Source of the DNA: Poa pratensis
Taxonomy: Eukaryota > Streptophyta > Magnoliopsida > Poales > Poaceae
Assembly (NCBI GenBank): GCA_947311845.1
Contig: CAMZMU010000089.1
Location: 21,322,438 to 21,386,437, forward strand
Length of the DNA: 64,000 nt
Direction of reading: 5' to 3'
Shown here: positions 1 through 12,866 of the stretch, one piece after another
How the letters are laid out: the number at the start of each line of letters is the position of its first letter
How positions within the stretch are numbered: position 1 is the first letter of the stretch
Made by a program: the position numbers and the translations under genes
Notes under the pieces: generated by a model
Databases searched by the model: none
What the model saw: the letters and a program-made list of their open reading frames with translations, nothing else
What the model was told of the DNA's origin: nothing

Positions 1-2199
1 GGTGCTGCGGGTGGCGGTGATGTTTGTGGGTGGTGGCGTGGTGGCAGTAGAGCTTGGAGTGCTTTCCCTTGGCAGCATGCTAGTCAATGTCCATGCGTGC
101 TCAGGGTGAGCCGCTCCACCTCCTGACAGTGTGGTGCCCTTCGATCCAGGGCGAGAAGGCAAAGTTTTTTCTTCGGAGGTGGAAGCGGATGGCATTTTGA
201 CATGGCTTGGCCCATGATGGTTCACGATGGCGTGAGCTTTCTATGTGTGCTTCCTTCACCAACTTCGCTTCTTCTCGAGTCGGATCGCGGGGCGGGACAA
301 GAGCCTCAACACTCAAGTTGTACTTCATCTTTTTATTTTTCAAATCTCTAAGTTTTACCAGATTTGTTATTTTTGTGTAGCTCATAATATAAAGTATTTC
401 AAATTGAATTTTTTCACGTTTTACATCATTGGCTACACCCGTGATTTTTTTCAGAATTTTTTGAAACTCATAAATATAATTTTCAAAAATAATTAAGTGG
501 AGTGAGCACTGGAGCTCGGGAGCAGATAACCACTTTCCGGCTAATTCTTTTCTTCTTAATTAACAAAAATATCATGTCTTTTGTCTTCATAGTTCAAAGT
601 CGAGCCCTGTCGCTTCCATTTGCCAGTAGGGACCTGAGACCACATACTCTGAACACGCACTTGACCGCACCAAAGTTCAAGTCCGCCTCCGCCTCTGAAA
701 TTAATCAGTTTTCCTATGGTTCCTTCGCGTCGTTCGTACGCCGATTTGTAAAATCCAATTCAAATACCCATAAACGCCCAAGCAAAACGTGGTTCCGCAA
801 CATGCTGATACATATACCTAACAGGAGTCCAGCGCCTCCTATCTGACGTAATTAAATAGGAGTAAGCTAAGCTGATCTATGTTTATCTAAAAAGGGTGGC
901 ACAGACCAGACAGCGACCTGAACGGCTCCCAAGGCCGGCGGCTCCTGCCGGCGCCGGGAACCACACCTTTCAGGCGGGCGGTCCAGCGTCGCTGCGTCCC
1001 CTTCGGAGTTTCTTGGACAGCAAGCGTACGTGTGACTTGTCAATCACAGGGCGGTGACTTTTCTCTTTTCTGGAGGATGGAACCGTTGCCCGTTGGGTCA
1101 GTTAGAGGACGGTGTGGTTAGTTAGTTTGTTGGTGTAATTCTTCAGTTATCTGTCTTGGTGCCAATAAAATAAATAAATAAATAACTAAGTTGAATAATT
1201 TGCCTCTCACTCACAGAATAGCTATTTTATTTGACATAATAGCTATTGGTGTAATGGAAATGAAACACACCACTAAAATTACTCACTCATACAAGAACGT
1301 CTCCATGTGTCACACTAGAAATCTGGAATGACAGACAACGAAAATTAATCCCGAATTCTCACAAAATCATTGTCGTCACTCATGACATCGCCTTTTCCCC
1401 TCCGATGGCAATGCGTGATTTGTCACGGGAGGTGGAAGGCCACTAATTCGGTTGGAGACGATCTTGAGGATTCAATATGCAATAGAGGGTTTTGGTGGTG
1501 AAGCCTGTATTTGGAGGTCACTAAAGTCGATTAGTTAAAAGCATAATGGGTGGAACAACACTTTGCAAGATCCATCATCAAGATAGTGGATTGAACATTG
1601 CTTTGTATCTGGGGTAGAAACTTGCGATCCGACCTCCACTGCTCGGAGCTGGCAACGACAAACTTGTGTCATCTCCTTGTTGAAGCAATTATCTTTGTGC
1701 TAGTGCTTTAGTCTCGATTGGTTGTATCTTGTCGATGCCTTTAGAGTGTGGACTCGATTGACGTGCATTCCATTCTTACCGTAGAAGAATAGCGACTTAG
1801 TTGTAGATGTTTTTATCACATGTTGTTATGCTCCTACCATTCTTATCCACTAAATGTATCATTTTTTAAATACATTGAATTTATTTCCTTGTATCTTAAT
1901 TATTAGAAATATGGATGTGTGCATCCACAGATGAGGCCGAATGTATGAATTTTCTCTTGGACGGATATTTTTATACTTTTAGTTATAGAAATGACATTGC
2001 ACTGAAGTTGTGTTATAAAGTGGAAAGGTTGATGAGGAAGGGTCAATGCTAAGCGCCAAAATAATTTTTCACAAAACTCTAAACAAAGCCAAAATTTGTA
2101 TGATGTCTCCGAAATCCAGAGATATGGTTCTATAATAGGAAGTATAAAAACTAGGCACTGAAATCCAGAGATCAATCTCAAGGTTGGGACTCTCGTTTA
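1..2199. other. intergenic DNA, no supported gene
   Basis: I see no gene here. Open frames are short, overlap on both strands and show no family resemblance. There is a short TAAA-type microsatellite near 1166-1190 and an A/T-rich segment at 1140-1260. The stretch 1380-1870 has the wording of a decayed grass retroposon tail (plus strand), but no poly-A or target duplication could be placed. Confidence 0.5.
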
Positions 2200-2640
2200 G
2201 ATTCAATTATCCCGCTTTCGAAATTTCTCGGAGCTGAATATGTCCTTATTTTCCATGGAGATTTTTATTGATAAAGTGAATATATTATTATCAAGAATAT
2301 ACGCCCTATCCAACAATGTAATGTCAATAGATAGTCCATAAGGATGCACATAACAAAAAGGCAAAAATGAGAATAAAAAAACCATGCCGAAGTGATAGGG
2401 TCTCACAACAACAAGAAACAACCACCACCATTGACAAAAACCAGGACTCCGAAAGAGGTTCTCTAGTATCGATGCCTCTAGAAAGGGAACAACGCTCAAG
2501 CGTCATCGTGACTCGATCTAACCACCAAAGTCGGAGCATGTGTTTTCACCCTGGAGATCGAGTGTCCGAACAATCTCCTTAAAATGCCTTCAAGAAGGTA
2601 ACGGTTATAAGCCCACCATTACCAGGTAAGCTAAATAAAG
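2200..2640 (-). repeat. decayed retroposon fragment related to the element at 9671-10892
   Basis: This AT-decayed segment shares the 20-nt string ATGCCTTCAAGAAGGTAACG (2584-2603) exactly with the retroposon at 10254-10273. In both copies a stretch mentioning a GAG-rich/ACC-rich leader lies alongside it. Its left part (2260-2300) resembles a minus-strand 3' tail with a tract that would read as an A/T-rich polyadenylation region. No target duplication was found, so the limits are approximate. The relationship is seen in sequence; the family assignment is inferred. Confidence 0.4.
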
Positions 2641-2704
2641 GGAATACCTAGGACTTTCACACTCAGTACTCAAAGAGCACCATCAAAGCACTCACCCTAT
2701 GCTT

Positions 2705-2720
2705 CCCCCCCCCCCCCCCC
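2705..2720. repeat. poly-C homopolymer, 16 nt
   Basis: A pure run of 16 C residues lies in otherwise ordinary intergenic sequence. Homopolymers of this length are prone to sequencing length error, so the exact count should not be trusted. Confidence 0.9.
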
Positions 2721-3109
2721 ACTTGCCGAGTACAGAGCTGTAAATCACCGTTCACCCGGCTCACAATCGTTGTGTGTTCAGTTTCAAACCCACAATGATG
2801 CATGTTTCAATCGCAAAATGCCTGATGATTCTTATTCAGATATTTTTAGGCTGTGTAACATGATTAATGCAGAAAAAGAAAGGTCAAAAAAATCTTAAAG
2901 GAGTTTGGAAGATGAAGATGCTGCTGAGGGAGATTTTTTCTGTTTCACATGGATGAGCTTCAATGGTGGCAAGAATTACGAATTGATGGATGTTGTAGCT
3001 TCACTGTCCAAGGCGTTGTTTTGCTGTTACCATCATCTCGTTACTGAATCTGGTTTCTCCTGCGTGAGGCTATGGCCTGATGCCTCTATGGTTTAGATTA
3101 GGATAGAGA

Positions 3110-3946
3110 GAGTGTTTAGCGTAAAACTACCACTTTACAAACTAAATCACAAAAACATACCACTTTTGCCCGCAATCGCAAAAAACTACCACATTTCGTC
3201 GCAAATCATAAAAAGCTACCAAATCACACTGATCGTGAATTGAACAAAGATTGACACTCAAACTGACATGGCGGGCCCACATGTAAGTGATTATGTGGCA
3301 ACCGATGAACAGGGACCCACTTGTCAGCAAAAAAAAGGATTAACATATCAATTTTTCTAAAAGAAAACGTCAAAACTCCAAGGACGGGTTAGCTCAGCCC
3401 ATGGTCGCCGCCGGCGCATGGCCGCGCCGCCGCCCGCCCATCCATGGCCGCGCTGCCGCCGCCCGCCAGCCCATGGGCCCCCGCCGTAGGTGCCGCCCAT
3501 GGCGGCCCGCCCGTCATGGCCGCGCCGCCGCCCATGGGCCCTCGCCGCCCGTGCCCCCCATGGTGGCCCGCCCGTCCATGGCCGCCGCCCGCCCGACATG
3601 GCCGCGCTGCCGCCCCTCGCCCATGGCCGCGCCGCCGCCCGCCCGGTGACACCTCCTAGATTTTCTGTTTTTTTATTTTTTTTAGAAATTTTGATATTAT
3701 ATTTTGTTGTGCTGACAAGTAGGTCCCTGTCCACCTCAGCAAATTGCTCATTTTTCTGCCACCTCAGCACTGACAAATGGGTCCCACCTGTCGGATTCAG
3801 TGTCAATCTTTGTTCAATTCACGATCAGTGCGATTTGGTAGCTTTTTGTGATTTGCGACGAAATGTGGTATTTTTTGCGATTGCGGGCAAAAGTGGTATG
3901 TTTTTGTGATTTAGTTTGTAAAGTGGTAGTTTTACGCTAAACACTC
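3110..3946. mobile_element. Mutator-like element (MULE) with about 150-bp TIRs and 9-bp TSD
   Basis: The first 150 bp (3110-3259) and the last 150 bp (3797-3946) are near-perfect inverted repeats, with only a few mismatches and a one-base gap. The element begins GAGTGTTTAGCG and ends with its complement. It is flanked by 9-bp direct repeats, GGATAGAGA (3101-3109) and GGCTAGAGA (3947-3955), differing at one base. Long TIRs plus a 9-bp duplication are diagnostic of Mutator-like transposons. The core (about 3390-3650) is extremely GC-rich, built from degenerate CCGCCGCCCGCCCATGGCC-like units, and encodes no transposase, so the element is non-autonomous. Open frames across the core on both strands are low-complexity Pro/Ala/His/Arg products of the repeats and are not genes. 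Confidence 0.85.
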
Positions 3947-3955
3947 GGCTAGAGA

Positions 3956-5017
3956 AGTTCTCTTTGCTGGAATTTTCTTTTCTTTTGCTCGTCTTTGTTT
4001 TATTTTGTAAGACTGGTGGTTTCCATAAAGGAAACCGACGAGGGGCTCGTTTGCTCGAAAAAAGTAAACAAGATTCTACTACAGGAAAAGCATGATTTCT
4101 GCTCCGATTATTCATCGAAGTTTTACCTTGAGAATTTGGGACTCCTAGGTTGCTGGAGTAAGTAAACTAGGAGCTTCCAATATTATGGATTCGTCCTTGG
4201 AATTTGTGTAGGCGGCAGAAATGGCCTCGGAATCATTAACGAATGGCTGTGCTCGAACTGTACGAATGTCAAGGAGAGGGGCTAAGTTGCTATCAGAAAG
4301 TTCAGAGCTTCAGAAGCAAACAACATGCGGCACTTTAACAGGAGAAAGCTACAGATATTCGTCACTACAACGTATCTGCGTGGTCGCAGCACAAACATTG
4401 AACATATATACAATACATCAGTTACATAACACATTCTTGAGCATATCTCCTCTCTTTTTTTCCCAGTTACGACATACAATTGTCTATACAAATTATGTTC
4501 ATGCAAGTAGATTGAAACTTGAAGATCAACTATACACCACAACGCTAATAAACACATTGGGTGTGGGCAGACAGCCAAACTAAATACTACAAACCGAGAC
4601 AAATACATGATGATTATTACTTTCACATATCAATCTCGAGTCTCGACCTACCCAAAACTAAGACCCTATCTATATGTTTCTATTCTGTGTGTCCTGACCC
4701 CTTTTATTTGTCACTTATTTTTCTACATGAAGCAGGACATCATGCAAGGCCATGGCCTTATCGTCAATATATCCGTATTTACACATACATCACCTACATT
4801 ATTGTGTGTACGTATTTAATTATCTATATATATACAAGTATATTTACCATGCTAGCTAACATCTAGCTAGTTCAGAGAATATCTAGCTAGTGACCTACTA
4901 ACTGGATCACTTCACCACTCAGACCGGACTGACACATCACACATTGTATTACTACTAGTAGTCGTAGATTGTCACATTGGGTGGATGCAGAGTGAAGGCA
5001 GAATGGTTTCACTGAGC
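3956..5017. other. intergenic DNA between MULE and PLATZ gene
   Basis: No gene is supported. Open frames at 4221-4583 and 4282-4626 overlap on opposite strands and match nothing I know. The last few hundred bases lie downstream of the PLATZ stop codon on the minus strand and should include its 3' UTR and polyadenylation site, but I could not place a signal with confidence. Confidence 0.5.
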
Positions 5018-8000
5018 CTAACCGTAGAACGGGGCACGGTGGGGGATACCCTTCCTCCTTGATGGGCGGCATCGGTTCATCGGTGGTGTCGTTGGCGTTA
5101 TCGGCCCGTTGTTGGACTTGCTGCCCTCGTCATCAGACCAGCGGATCCCTCTGTCGAACCGGCCTAGCTCAAACCCGGCCCTCCGGAGCTTCCTGGGGCT
5201 AAACGAGTCGTCGTCCGAGCCATAGCCCTCGCCTCCGGAGTCCTGGCCACGCTTCGGCCGAATGGCGAATGTGAGGGTCGGGTCCCACTGCATTCCCCCA
5301 AGCTGAAAATCACATCAAACGCCAGGAACAAGCACACCATCAGTGAACTGACTACAAGTAAATCATGACACCAATTTATGTAGTCCAAATGTACACGACA
5401 GAGTTTTGAATTTTCCATGGCCACAAGTGTAGCTTTCGAAGGAAACCGTGAACTTGAGAAGACTAAGACGTCGAAAAAACTTCATGATGTTGAGAATTGT
5501 TATCCATCTGTCGTCGTTGCACTTACTGAAACCCCTTCCAGGTATATCATCTCGTTCTCATTGACACCGATTAGAAATTATAGAGCTCGCAAATGTAGTT
5601 ACATTTTCCTGCCTATAGTGACTCCCTTCAAAAAAAATCTAAAAAGAAGCGACTACCTTTAATTTGACAGGAAAAATAAGAACTAGTGAGCAATGAGACG
5701 AGCTTCACTAGTCATTCTCTATACGAATGTATGTTTGGAAGCATATAACTTGGCATGAGTTTCGCATGACAAAGTGACAGAAAGCAGCCTCGCTAGTAAA
5801 GAAAAACGAGGCAACTTCCAACAAAGGATGCTACTATCACAACTCAGATATACATCAACGGTATCTGATCCAAAGAGGTATTAATCTAATTCTCATGTTC
5901 CCTAGTTATAGTAAGCTTGCAAGTTAAGAACACCTAAATGCCACAGATACCATGCATGTCCATGGCTAAATATATCCAAGCCAGACAAACACATGACGAG
6001 TGCATGATCGGTAGAACATCACCTCGGAGAAGTCAACTTTATCTGGATAACGCATAGCCCTCTTTTCTGAGGGGAAAAGGGGCCGGGTTAACTGGATAAA
6101 TAACGCATTTCGTCTCTGAAAGAGCAAACAAAAGCAAGTCTATTATGGCTGAAAGATCCGGATATGATGTCTCAAGCTCTACCTATCTTCCTGAAAGCAG
6201 CCTTCACCTAGTAATGCCTTAGCCTGAACTCCTACGGCCGGGCAATTCTCATATACTAATGCTCATTGAAGGCGCAATCTAGTGGTTACTACTTTAGCTT
6301 ACACCTTACAGTAAAGTTTTTTTTTATCTCTGACTTGCTACATATAGGTGAGGAAACCTTTTTTTTTATAACAATGGAATAGAACACTCTTCTGGATTTT
6401 GCATCCTTGATGAACACAGCCTGATAGGTAACCAAACACGGCTAAACCTTTTTCTCGCGAGTCTCAGGTTTTGGATATAACTAACCAAACAATATATATC
6501 CCTTTTCTGGCTATATAATATCCCTGCATTAACCTCTGTTTGCAGCAGCATACAACAAGAGGACATGGATAAAGGGACCCATTTTAGGCGAATTTGACGG
6601 CTGCGCACTTGCCATAGAGCCCCAAACCTCAAAAGTGCAACGGCTGATAGGGAATGCCACAAGCAGACTGTAGTACAAGATTAGAAGAAAAGAAAGACCG
6701 AATAATTAACCTTACCGTGCAAGCTTAATTTGGGGGCAGTTATACTGAACCTGAAGACGTCGTTCACAGCGAGCATGACTATGCTTAGAGTGGGGAGGGT
6801 CTCAGTTTCTCTATCAAGCCTTTGCAAGCTCTTTTATAGTTCCCGAAAGAACAAAAAGTGTTTGAGGTAGTTGGTTGGTGCAAATGTGGTCCAAGCTAAT
6901 CCCAGAATTAAGTCTACTCTATGTGGCTAGGTCCCTGTTTGCCAAGGACATCCCTCAGCTTCACTCCATGTCCTGTACAAGGCAATAAACATCTATTCTT
7001 GCACACACATTCCACTGAACCACTAATCCATAGTTTCCTTATCTCAAAAGAAGAACTAATCCATAGTTTCCTGCTAGTGTGGTCGCATTGTTGCATGTCA
7101 CTACGAGTGGTGTATGTTATGCAAGTTAGTTAGTTAGGCTTAGTGCCGGCCAATGCAGTTAGCAAGTGGTGGTGGTCACTCCAGGTAGATGGACCCAATT
7201 GATTCTCTGGAGAATGTTAGTAACTTATTCGCGAGCTTCTGCTGCCACAAATTCCTCCCTCCACTGAGCTACACCGCTTTCCGCAATAGGATACTTCTAT
7301 CTTTTCCCTCGCGTGGCGTGGAGCCATGGACACTGGTCTCACGCACGCACGCGTGCCCGCGACCGTGGCACTGCCTCTGCATTCTGCACCGCTCATCAGC
7401 CATAGCCATCACGGGAGAAGAACACTGCATTGCATTGCACTCTGCTGGCCGTTGACCCCACAACTTAGAGAAATCTTAGAGAGGAGGGAAGGGAACACAG
7501 TCGATCGGGTCGTAAAGAATTATTTTCAGAGAGAGAAACAAAAGGAGAAGTACTAGCAGCTATAGCTAGTTGGACTTGGAAGTGTAGCTTGGAAGAAGGA
7601 AGAAGAAGACAGAGACGATGAGGAACTAACACCAGAGTGAGTTGCAGTCAGTACCTTGCATCCGAGGGAGCAGAATCGGAAGGAGTCCGGGAGGCTGCGG
7701 CAGCAAATCTCGCAGGTGTTTGTGACCCCTTTCCCCGGCCTCGCCTGCGGCCTGCCGTTGAGGAACACGATCTTGGCGCTGTTGATCACGTACGTCTGCA
7801 CGTGTGCGATGTCGATCAGCTTCCCCACCTCCGACACCCGGATCACGTTGTGGTACGACGACCGCCGTATCTGCAGCAGGTGCACCATAGTTCAGCGTGT
7901 GCAGCAACAGAAGTGCAGCTAGTAGATTGATTGGGATCATTCAGTGTTATTACCTGGACGACGTGGTGGCCGCGGTGAGGGGGGAGGCAGTAGGAGCAGA

Positions 8001-8172
8001 GGGCGCCGGCGGCGTCGGCGCAGCCGAGGCAGAAGAGGTTGCACTCGTTCTTGCTCAGGTCCCGGTGCACGGGGCAGGCACGAAGAAGCTCGTCCCCAGC
8101 AGCGGCGCAGCCACGGCGGGCCAGGTCCTCCTCCGACCGCACCATCGACCCCGGGCTCTGCACGCTCACCAT
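5018..8172 (-). CDS. PLATZ-family zinc-binding transcription regulator (spliced, 239 aa)
   Basis: Three coding exons join in phase 0: 7954-8172, 7655-7870 and 5018-5302, with GT/AG introns of 83 and 2352 nt. The product is 239 aa. Exon 1 carries the first zinc-ligand set (C33, H36, C48, C51, C59, C62, H66, H69) with the hallmark [10 protein letters not shown]. Exon 2 is the core, [13 protein letters not shown]...VQTYVIN...NTCEIC...FRFCSLGCK. Exon 3 is an acidic/basic tail ending in the family's [11 protein letters not shown] signature. PLATZ proteins are plant-specific nuclear proteins that bind A/T-rich DNA, and several act in seed and endosperm or Pol III control. The chosen ATG (8172) lies three bases after a good acceptor, implying a 5' UTR intron. 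The N-terminus lacks the usual WL...FF motif, so an upstream coding exon or a different start remains possible. Domain identity is secure; the precise biological role is not known. Confidence 0.9.
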
Positions 8173-9657
8173 AACCTGCACCACATCTCCATGCACAAAC
8201 ACATAGACGCCGATTAACCACATCATCTTCATCCAGAAAACAAAATGCAACTCTGCAGTACTGCTGCAAGCTAAGCTACATGATGTGTACAGATTAATCT
8301 GCCAAGAAGAGAACTATACCATGCTACAGTCTTCTTCCAGGGTTCGACGCCTTCAGATTGCGAGCAGCAAACGGAGAAGAAGATAGAAATCAATCTGCTG
8401 ATTAAAGGAAGAGGACGCGAGATGAATGCAGGAACAGGGCGGGGTTAACTAAAGTAAAGACGACCGATGTGATGTGATGTGATGTCCCGAGAAACCACCT
8501 CGGGCCCCGGATGATAACAGTATCAACGAATCGATGGTTACCTGCTCGACGGGCAGAGCTGAGGAAGACGAGCGGATCGACTAGCCTGGCGATGACGGCG
8601 GCGGAGGGAGCAAGACAGGTGAGAGGAGGGGATTCAATCCGGTTCGGGCCTTCTGGAAATCGAAGAAACTTGGACGGGTATCGTGTGATCGTATATACTA
8701 TCACAGTAAAGGAAACGAAAAACAGAGTATATATTTATATGGACAGATATACATCGCCGCCTCGCTTTCCCTCCTCTTGACAACGAGATTTGGGGAAAAG
8801 AAAGGAGAGAAAAAATCGAAATGGAACGGTGGAAGCTGGGAGGCCGATGTTGTAAGGCGGTTTGTTTGGTTTGCATCCGTCGGAGACGTGTCGACGGTTC
8901 TTTCCTGCGATAGCTAAGCACCCAAAAAGAAATCGTCTTTTCTGCTCCCGCGCCCCATCCTTTGACGTAATCGCACAATTCTCCATCCGTTGGTTTATTT
9001 GTCCCTTGAATGCAATATTCTCGCCGAGACATCCATGGACAAAATTGCACGTAGTAGTGTAGTACTATACATAGTACTTCTGATTTACTTAAGAGATATG
9101 CATGGACACAACATCAATGTATTATATTCTCATGTAAGTGATTATGGTCGAATGCGCTACTCTCGCCATCAAATGTATAAATATTACATAACGATTTGCT
9201 TTTATAAAAGAGAACCCAAAATTTTATATAAATACCGCAAAATTTTATGGATAGGGAAAAATGGTTTTCGTATATCGTACTAGATGAAGTCTAAATATGC
9301 GTACCTTGTACATGTAGAAACTCTGCGAGAGTTATTTTGTAATATACATTTTTTGTGAGATGTGAGTGGAAAAAATGAGATGGCATGGCAGATATGGCGG
9401 AGAAAAAGAAGAGGGAAAGGGATTCCCACGCTGAGCAATATGGGTCGTTCGATGGGGACTCTGCTTTGTGGAAGATGGACACCAGGGGTGATAAGGACTT
9501 TGGTGCTTGATGATGACGGTGTGTAGTTTATTATCTCCTTTTTTGCCATCTTCTTGCCTTGTGTTTTTATTTCTATCCAATTGCTTTGCGTAATCTCTCC
9601 CAATTTATTACCACAACAATACCAATCAGGCATCTTGAGCACCAAGTCATAATCAAG
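8173..9657. other. upstream region of the PLATZ gene (5' UTR exon and promoter expected)
   Basis: On the minus strand this holds the expected 5' UTR intron and promoter of the PLATZ gene. An acceptor-like CAG precedes the ATG by three bases, but no donor or TATA box could be assigned with confidence. A TATATA string lies near 8693-8699. Beyond 9060 the DNA is AT-rich without recognisable genes. Confidence 0.35.
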
Positions 9658-9670
9658 TTGGATGTATGGT

Positions 9671-10892
9671 TTTTTTTTCGAAAAGGGGAGCCAGCCTCTG
9701 CATCGAAGAGATGCATACGGCTTTTATTTAATTTATTCAATAAAAGCTGGCAAAAAGCCTTACAACGAACGAACATACAAGCCGAAACAGCCAAACCAGT
9801 GAAAACACCACAACTAACACAAATGACAGAGTAAAACGGGGCCTTATGCCCCGACCACAGCCATCGCCGGCTTCCCGGTCAATTCCAGAGATAGCGCCTT
9901 GTGCCCACACTCCGGAAATTGCCTCCACCATCTTCCACCAACCCAACTCTAGCGTGTGGATCGAAGCGAAGACCATGGCACCAGACTGCGCCTCCGCCCT
10001 GCGCGCGTCCATCAACACGTGTCCGCCGCCGAGACCCCGCTGCACCACACCGCTGAGACCCGTCGTCGTCGACGCAGAAGAAACACGCCGCTCCACCGAT
10101 CCACCTCGAGACCACTCCAGCCGACATCTGCTACAAAAACGATGCCCTCAAAAGGGATAACGACGCTGGGTGCCGCCATAGTCCAATCCGGGAGACCCAG
10201 ATTTGGGGTTTCCCCGCAGCAGCCCGAGTGCAGTGACGAGACCAGTGAAGACAATGCCTTCAAGAAGGTAACGACACCAAACGACATTGTCATCGTCCGC
10301 CAAGACCGAGGTCGAGGCTCGGTTTTCACCGGCTGGCACATCACCTCGAGCTCGTCATCGACCACCGTCAAAACTCGGTGTGGGATCCCAAGATCCCCCA
10401 CACCAGTCCCAAACCGGCCGACCACCTCCGGCAGGAGGAGGCCACCGCCGCCATGCCCGGGCCCGCCACCCCCGGCGCCCATGTGATGCGGACGAAACGA
10501 CATGGTAGCCGTCACGCGTCGAAGCAGGAATCAAGCGGACGCCGCAGCCGCCGCAGCCGCCGTCGCATGGCGGATCTCAGGCCGCCGCGCACCGCCGCAG
10601 CCGTCGAAGAGAGGATGGGCGCCGCCTCCACACCCCGGGGTCGCGACCAGCGGAAGCCCCGCCGCCTTGCCACGCAGGCTTTGCCCGGCGACACCTCCGG
10701 CGGCGGCGAGGGAAGGGGAGGGGCGGCGAACTCGCGCGCGCCGGCGTTGGGCGCCCCGGTGCGGCCCAGGCACGGCCGCACGGGAGCAGAGGGCGACGGG
10801 AGGAGGGAGAGGTCGACGGCGAAGGGATCGGTGGTGGCGGCGGCTAGGGTTAGGGGTCGGGGAAGGGAGAGGAGTTGTATAAAACCATGGGG
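9671..10892 (-). mobile_element. non-autonomous LINE-like retroposon with 13-bp TSD
   Basis: Direct repeats TTGGATGTATGGT (9658-9670) and TTGGATGCATGGT (10893-10905) match at 12 of 13 bases and flank a 1.22-kb insertion. A T-run directly after the left repeat is the poly-A tail of a minus-strand element. The neighbouring sequence, with a 'cagcctctgcatc' motif and AATAAA-like tract, is typical of grass LINE/retroposon 3' ends. The 5' end (10892 side) begins with a CCCTAACCCTAGCCGCC-type leader. There is no reverse transcriptase, so it must have been mobilised in trans. Frames on both strands (for instance 10012-10515) are low-complexity and unsupported as genes. Confidence 0.7.
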
Positions 10893-10905
10893 TTGGATGC
10901 ATGGT

Positions 10906-12486
10906 ATACATGGCTATTTCTAGCAAGGACTCATCAATTGTACCTGCATCTATAATAGTACTTCATATAACCTCTGGTCTTGAAGAAACAAACACCTATA
11001 GAGGAGCATATCCTCGTATAGTGGATATGTACAGTAGGATAGTCCACATGTGGGCATGTGGCCATGCCCTTCCAAAAAATAATTAATTTATATCGACTTT
11101 TTCGTACATAATAAGGTGTTCTTGACTAATTTCCACACTCATACCCTCCCAAGTCTCACCCGGACGAAAGGAATTTTTTGTCAAGGTCAGCCACTACTTG
11201 GGACAGAATCATATTTAATAGCTTCTCATATCTCTCTTCACCAGAATATTTGCGCTATACATATGTAAACAACGTGGATACAAAATCACTCTACAATTTA
11301 ATTTCCCAATACTTCTTAAACATTATATTAAAACATGTTTAAACTTGAGGGCGGATTTTGATTCGTTTACAACAAGCAGCCACATATGGTCATATTTGAA
11401 TTAGTGATTTATCGCTAGGCTGCGAAGTTACAAAAGTTTGGGCAAGTTAGGAATTAGACCATTCCTCTTTAAGAACCACTTGGCAAGTTTGGTAGGGTAT
11501 TTAAAAATCGAATATATAAATAAATTCATCCTTAACGAGCAAGTAATCAACCCTGAAGAGGGCGTTCTTTCGGCAAACATCATGATGAGGTAAATCTTTT
11601 GTAGAAAGATGAAAAAGAAAATAACACCTGTTGTAGGAAAAATAAGCTACGCTACTTCAACAACGATCTTTTGCAGAGAGCATCACATTTTTTTTTACAA
11701 ATTGTGTTAGTTTGATCTTTCGTGAATTTAAACTGTTCATCTTTCAAACAAAACAAAGAAAGTGCCCAATCTAGTTAGGAACATGAGAGTTTCAAATTGA
11801 TCATTCAAATTATTGCAGGCCGCCATTGGAAGGACAATCTCTGCTTCCAGTTACTAGCATGTAAAGCTAGAATGATGAATGTGTTTACTAATTTGTATAA
11901 GCTTGAGCATTTATAAATCCATATATCATGAAAACAGGGAGATAACAGGAACCGATTAACGATTTTACGCACCGGGAAAGTTTTTGGGTGTGCACCTAGC
12001 GATACAAGAAAGATTTTCCACACACACTAACTGGGAATCTCTAACTCTCCATTTGTTCGGAGAAAAGAGATACTAAGGGCAGAAGAATCTTTACAGTATC
12101 ACACACATGAGGCCAAAAAAGATGTCATGTAACCTGTCCCATCCTCAACCATTTATCGTGAGTGGCCGAGTTATGATCGATGCTCCATTTCCTCTCCTTT
12201 CTTCTTTTCTTTCTTCGCTTTTGTGTTTTCCCCATCTCTTGCTCTGACCTATGCTGGACTAGCTTGGACGTCACCAAGATAGACAACGATCATCTTCGGT
12301 TTGTTCTGTTGCTGGCAAATTCTCGATCCCTCGGCGGCGTGGAATAATTGGTCTGTCTTTTCTTCACCAAGAAGAGTCTTGACGGTTCAATTCAATGCCT
12401 AACTTGTTCTTCAAGACCGCTCAGCCAGAGGCCCAGGACTGTCTCCGGTCTGTACTGGTTATGAATCTTGCAAAAGAATTATCACA
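10906..12486. other. intergenic DNA, nothing recognised
   Basis: AT-rich sequence without a credible gene, RNA or repeat boundary. Open frames are under 75 codons and match no known family. Confidence 0.5.
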
Positions 12487-12780
12487 TTTTTTTTTAGATA
12501 AAGGGCTTTATTACTCAAAAGTTTAAATATTACACCCGGCCTCTGCATCAACAATGCACACAGCCGCAATCCAACTGAGAAAGTAAAAGTAGTGCAACAA
12601 TAGACGAATTACAATCGGCAAGAATGATAATGTAAAACGCCTACGTCATAGGCTAGCTCGACGGCCTATGGAGGACCAATCCGGCGATCAAGCGGTCATC
12701 CATGTTGTGAAAAAATGTCCCTCGCCACCTTTCCAGTCGTGCACACGCCTCCGTAAAGAGGTCTCGATGTTAAAATAGAA
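12487..12780 (-). mobile_element. 3' end fragment of a grass LINE/retroposon
   Basis: A T-run (12487-12495) is followed by the complement of a tail containing an AATAAAG-like signal and the 'cggcctctgcatcaacaatgc' motif shared with the tail of the 9671-10892 element. This marks the 3' end of a minus-strand, 5'-truncated retroposon. The right boundary is uncertain and no target duplication was found. The intact LINE at 12852 begins just downstream. Confidence 0.5.
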
Positions 12781-12866
12781 CTGCAATTTTTTCTTGAGAA
12801 GCCAAAGCATTTTGTTGAGAATGAAAGAAATGCTAGCTAAATCACTGAGTCAGAGACAACTCACTA

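Noticed and set aside
3357..3909. Overlapping ORFs of 70-150 codons on both strands
   Set aside because: They arise from the GC-rich repeat core of the MULE; products are low-complexity Pro/Ala/His/Arg and no frame is favoured.
10012..10515. 167-codon minus-strand ORF
   Set aside because: Lies inside a retroposon defined by a target duplication; low-complexity and without known motifs.
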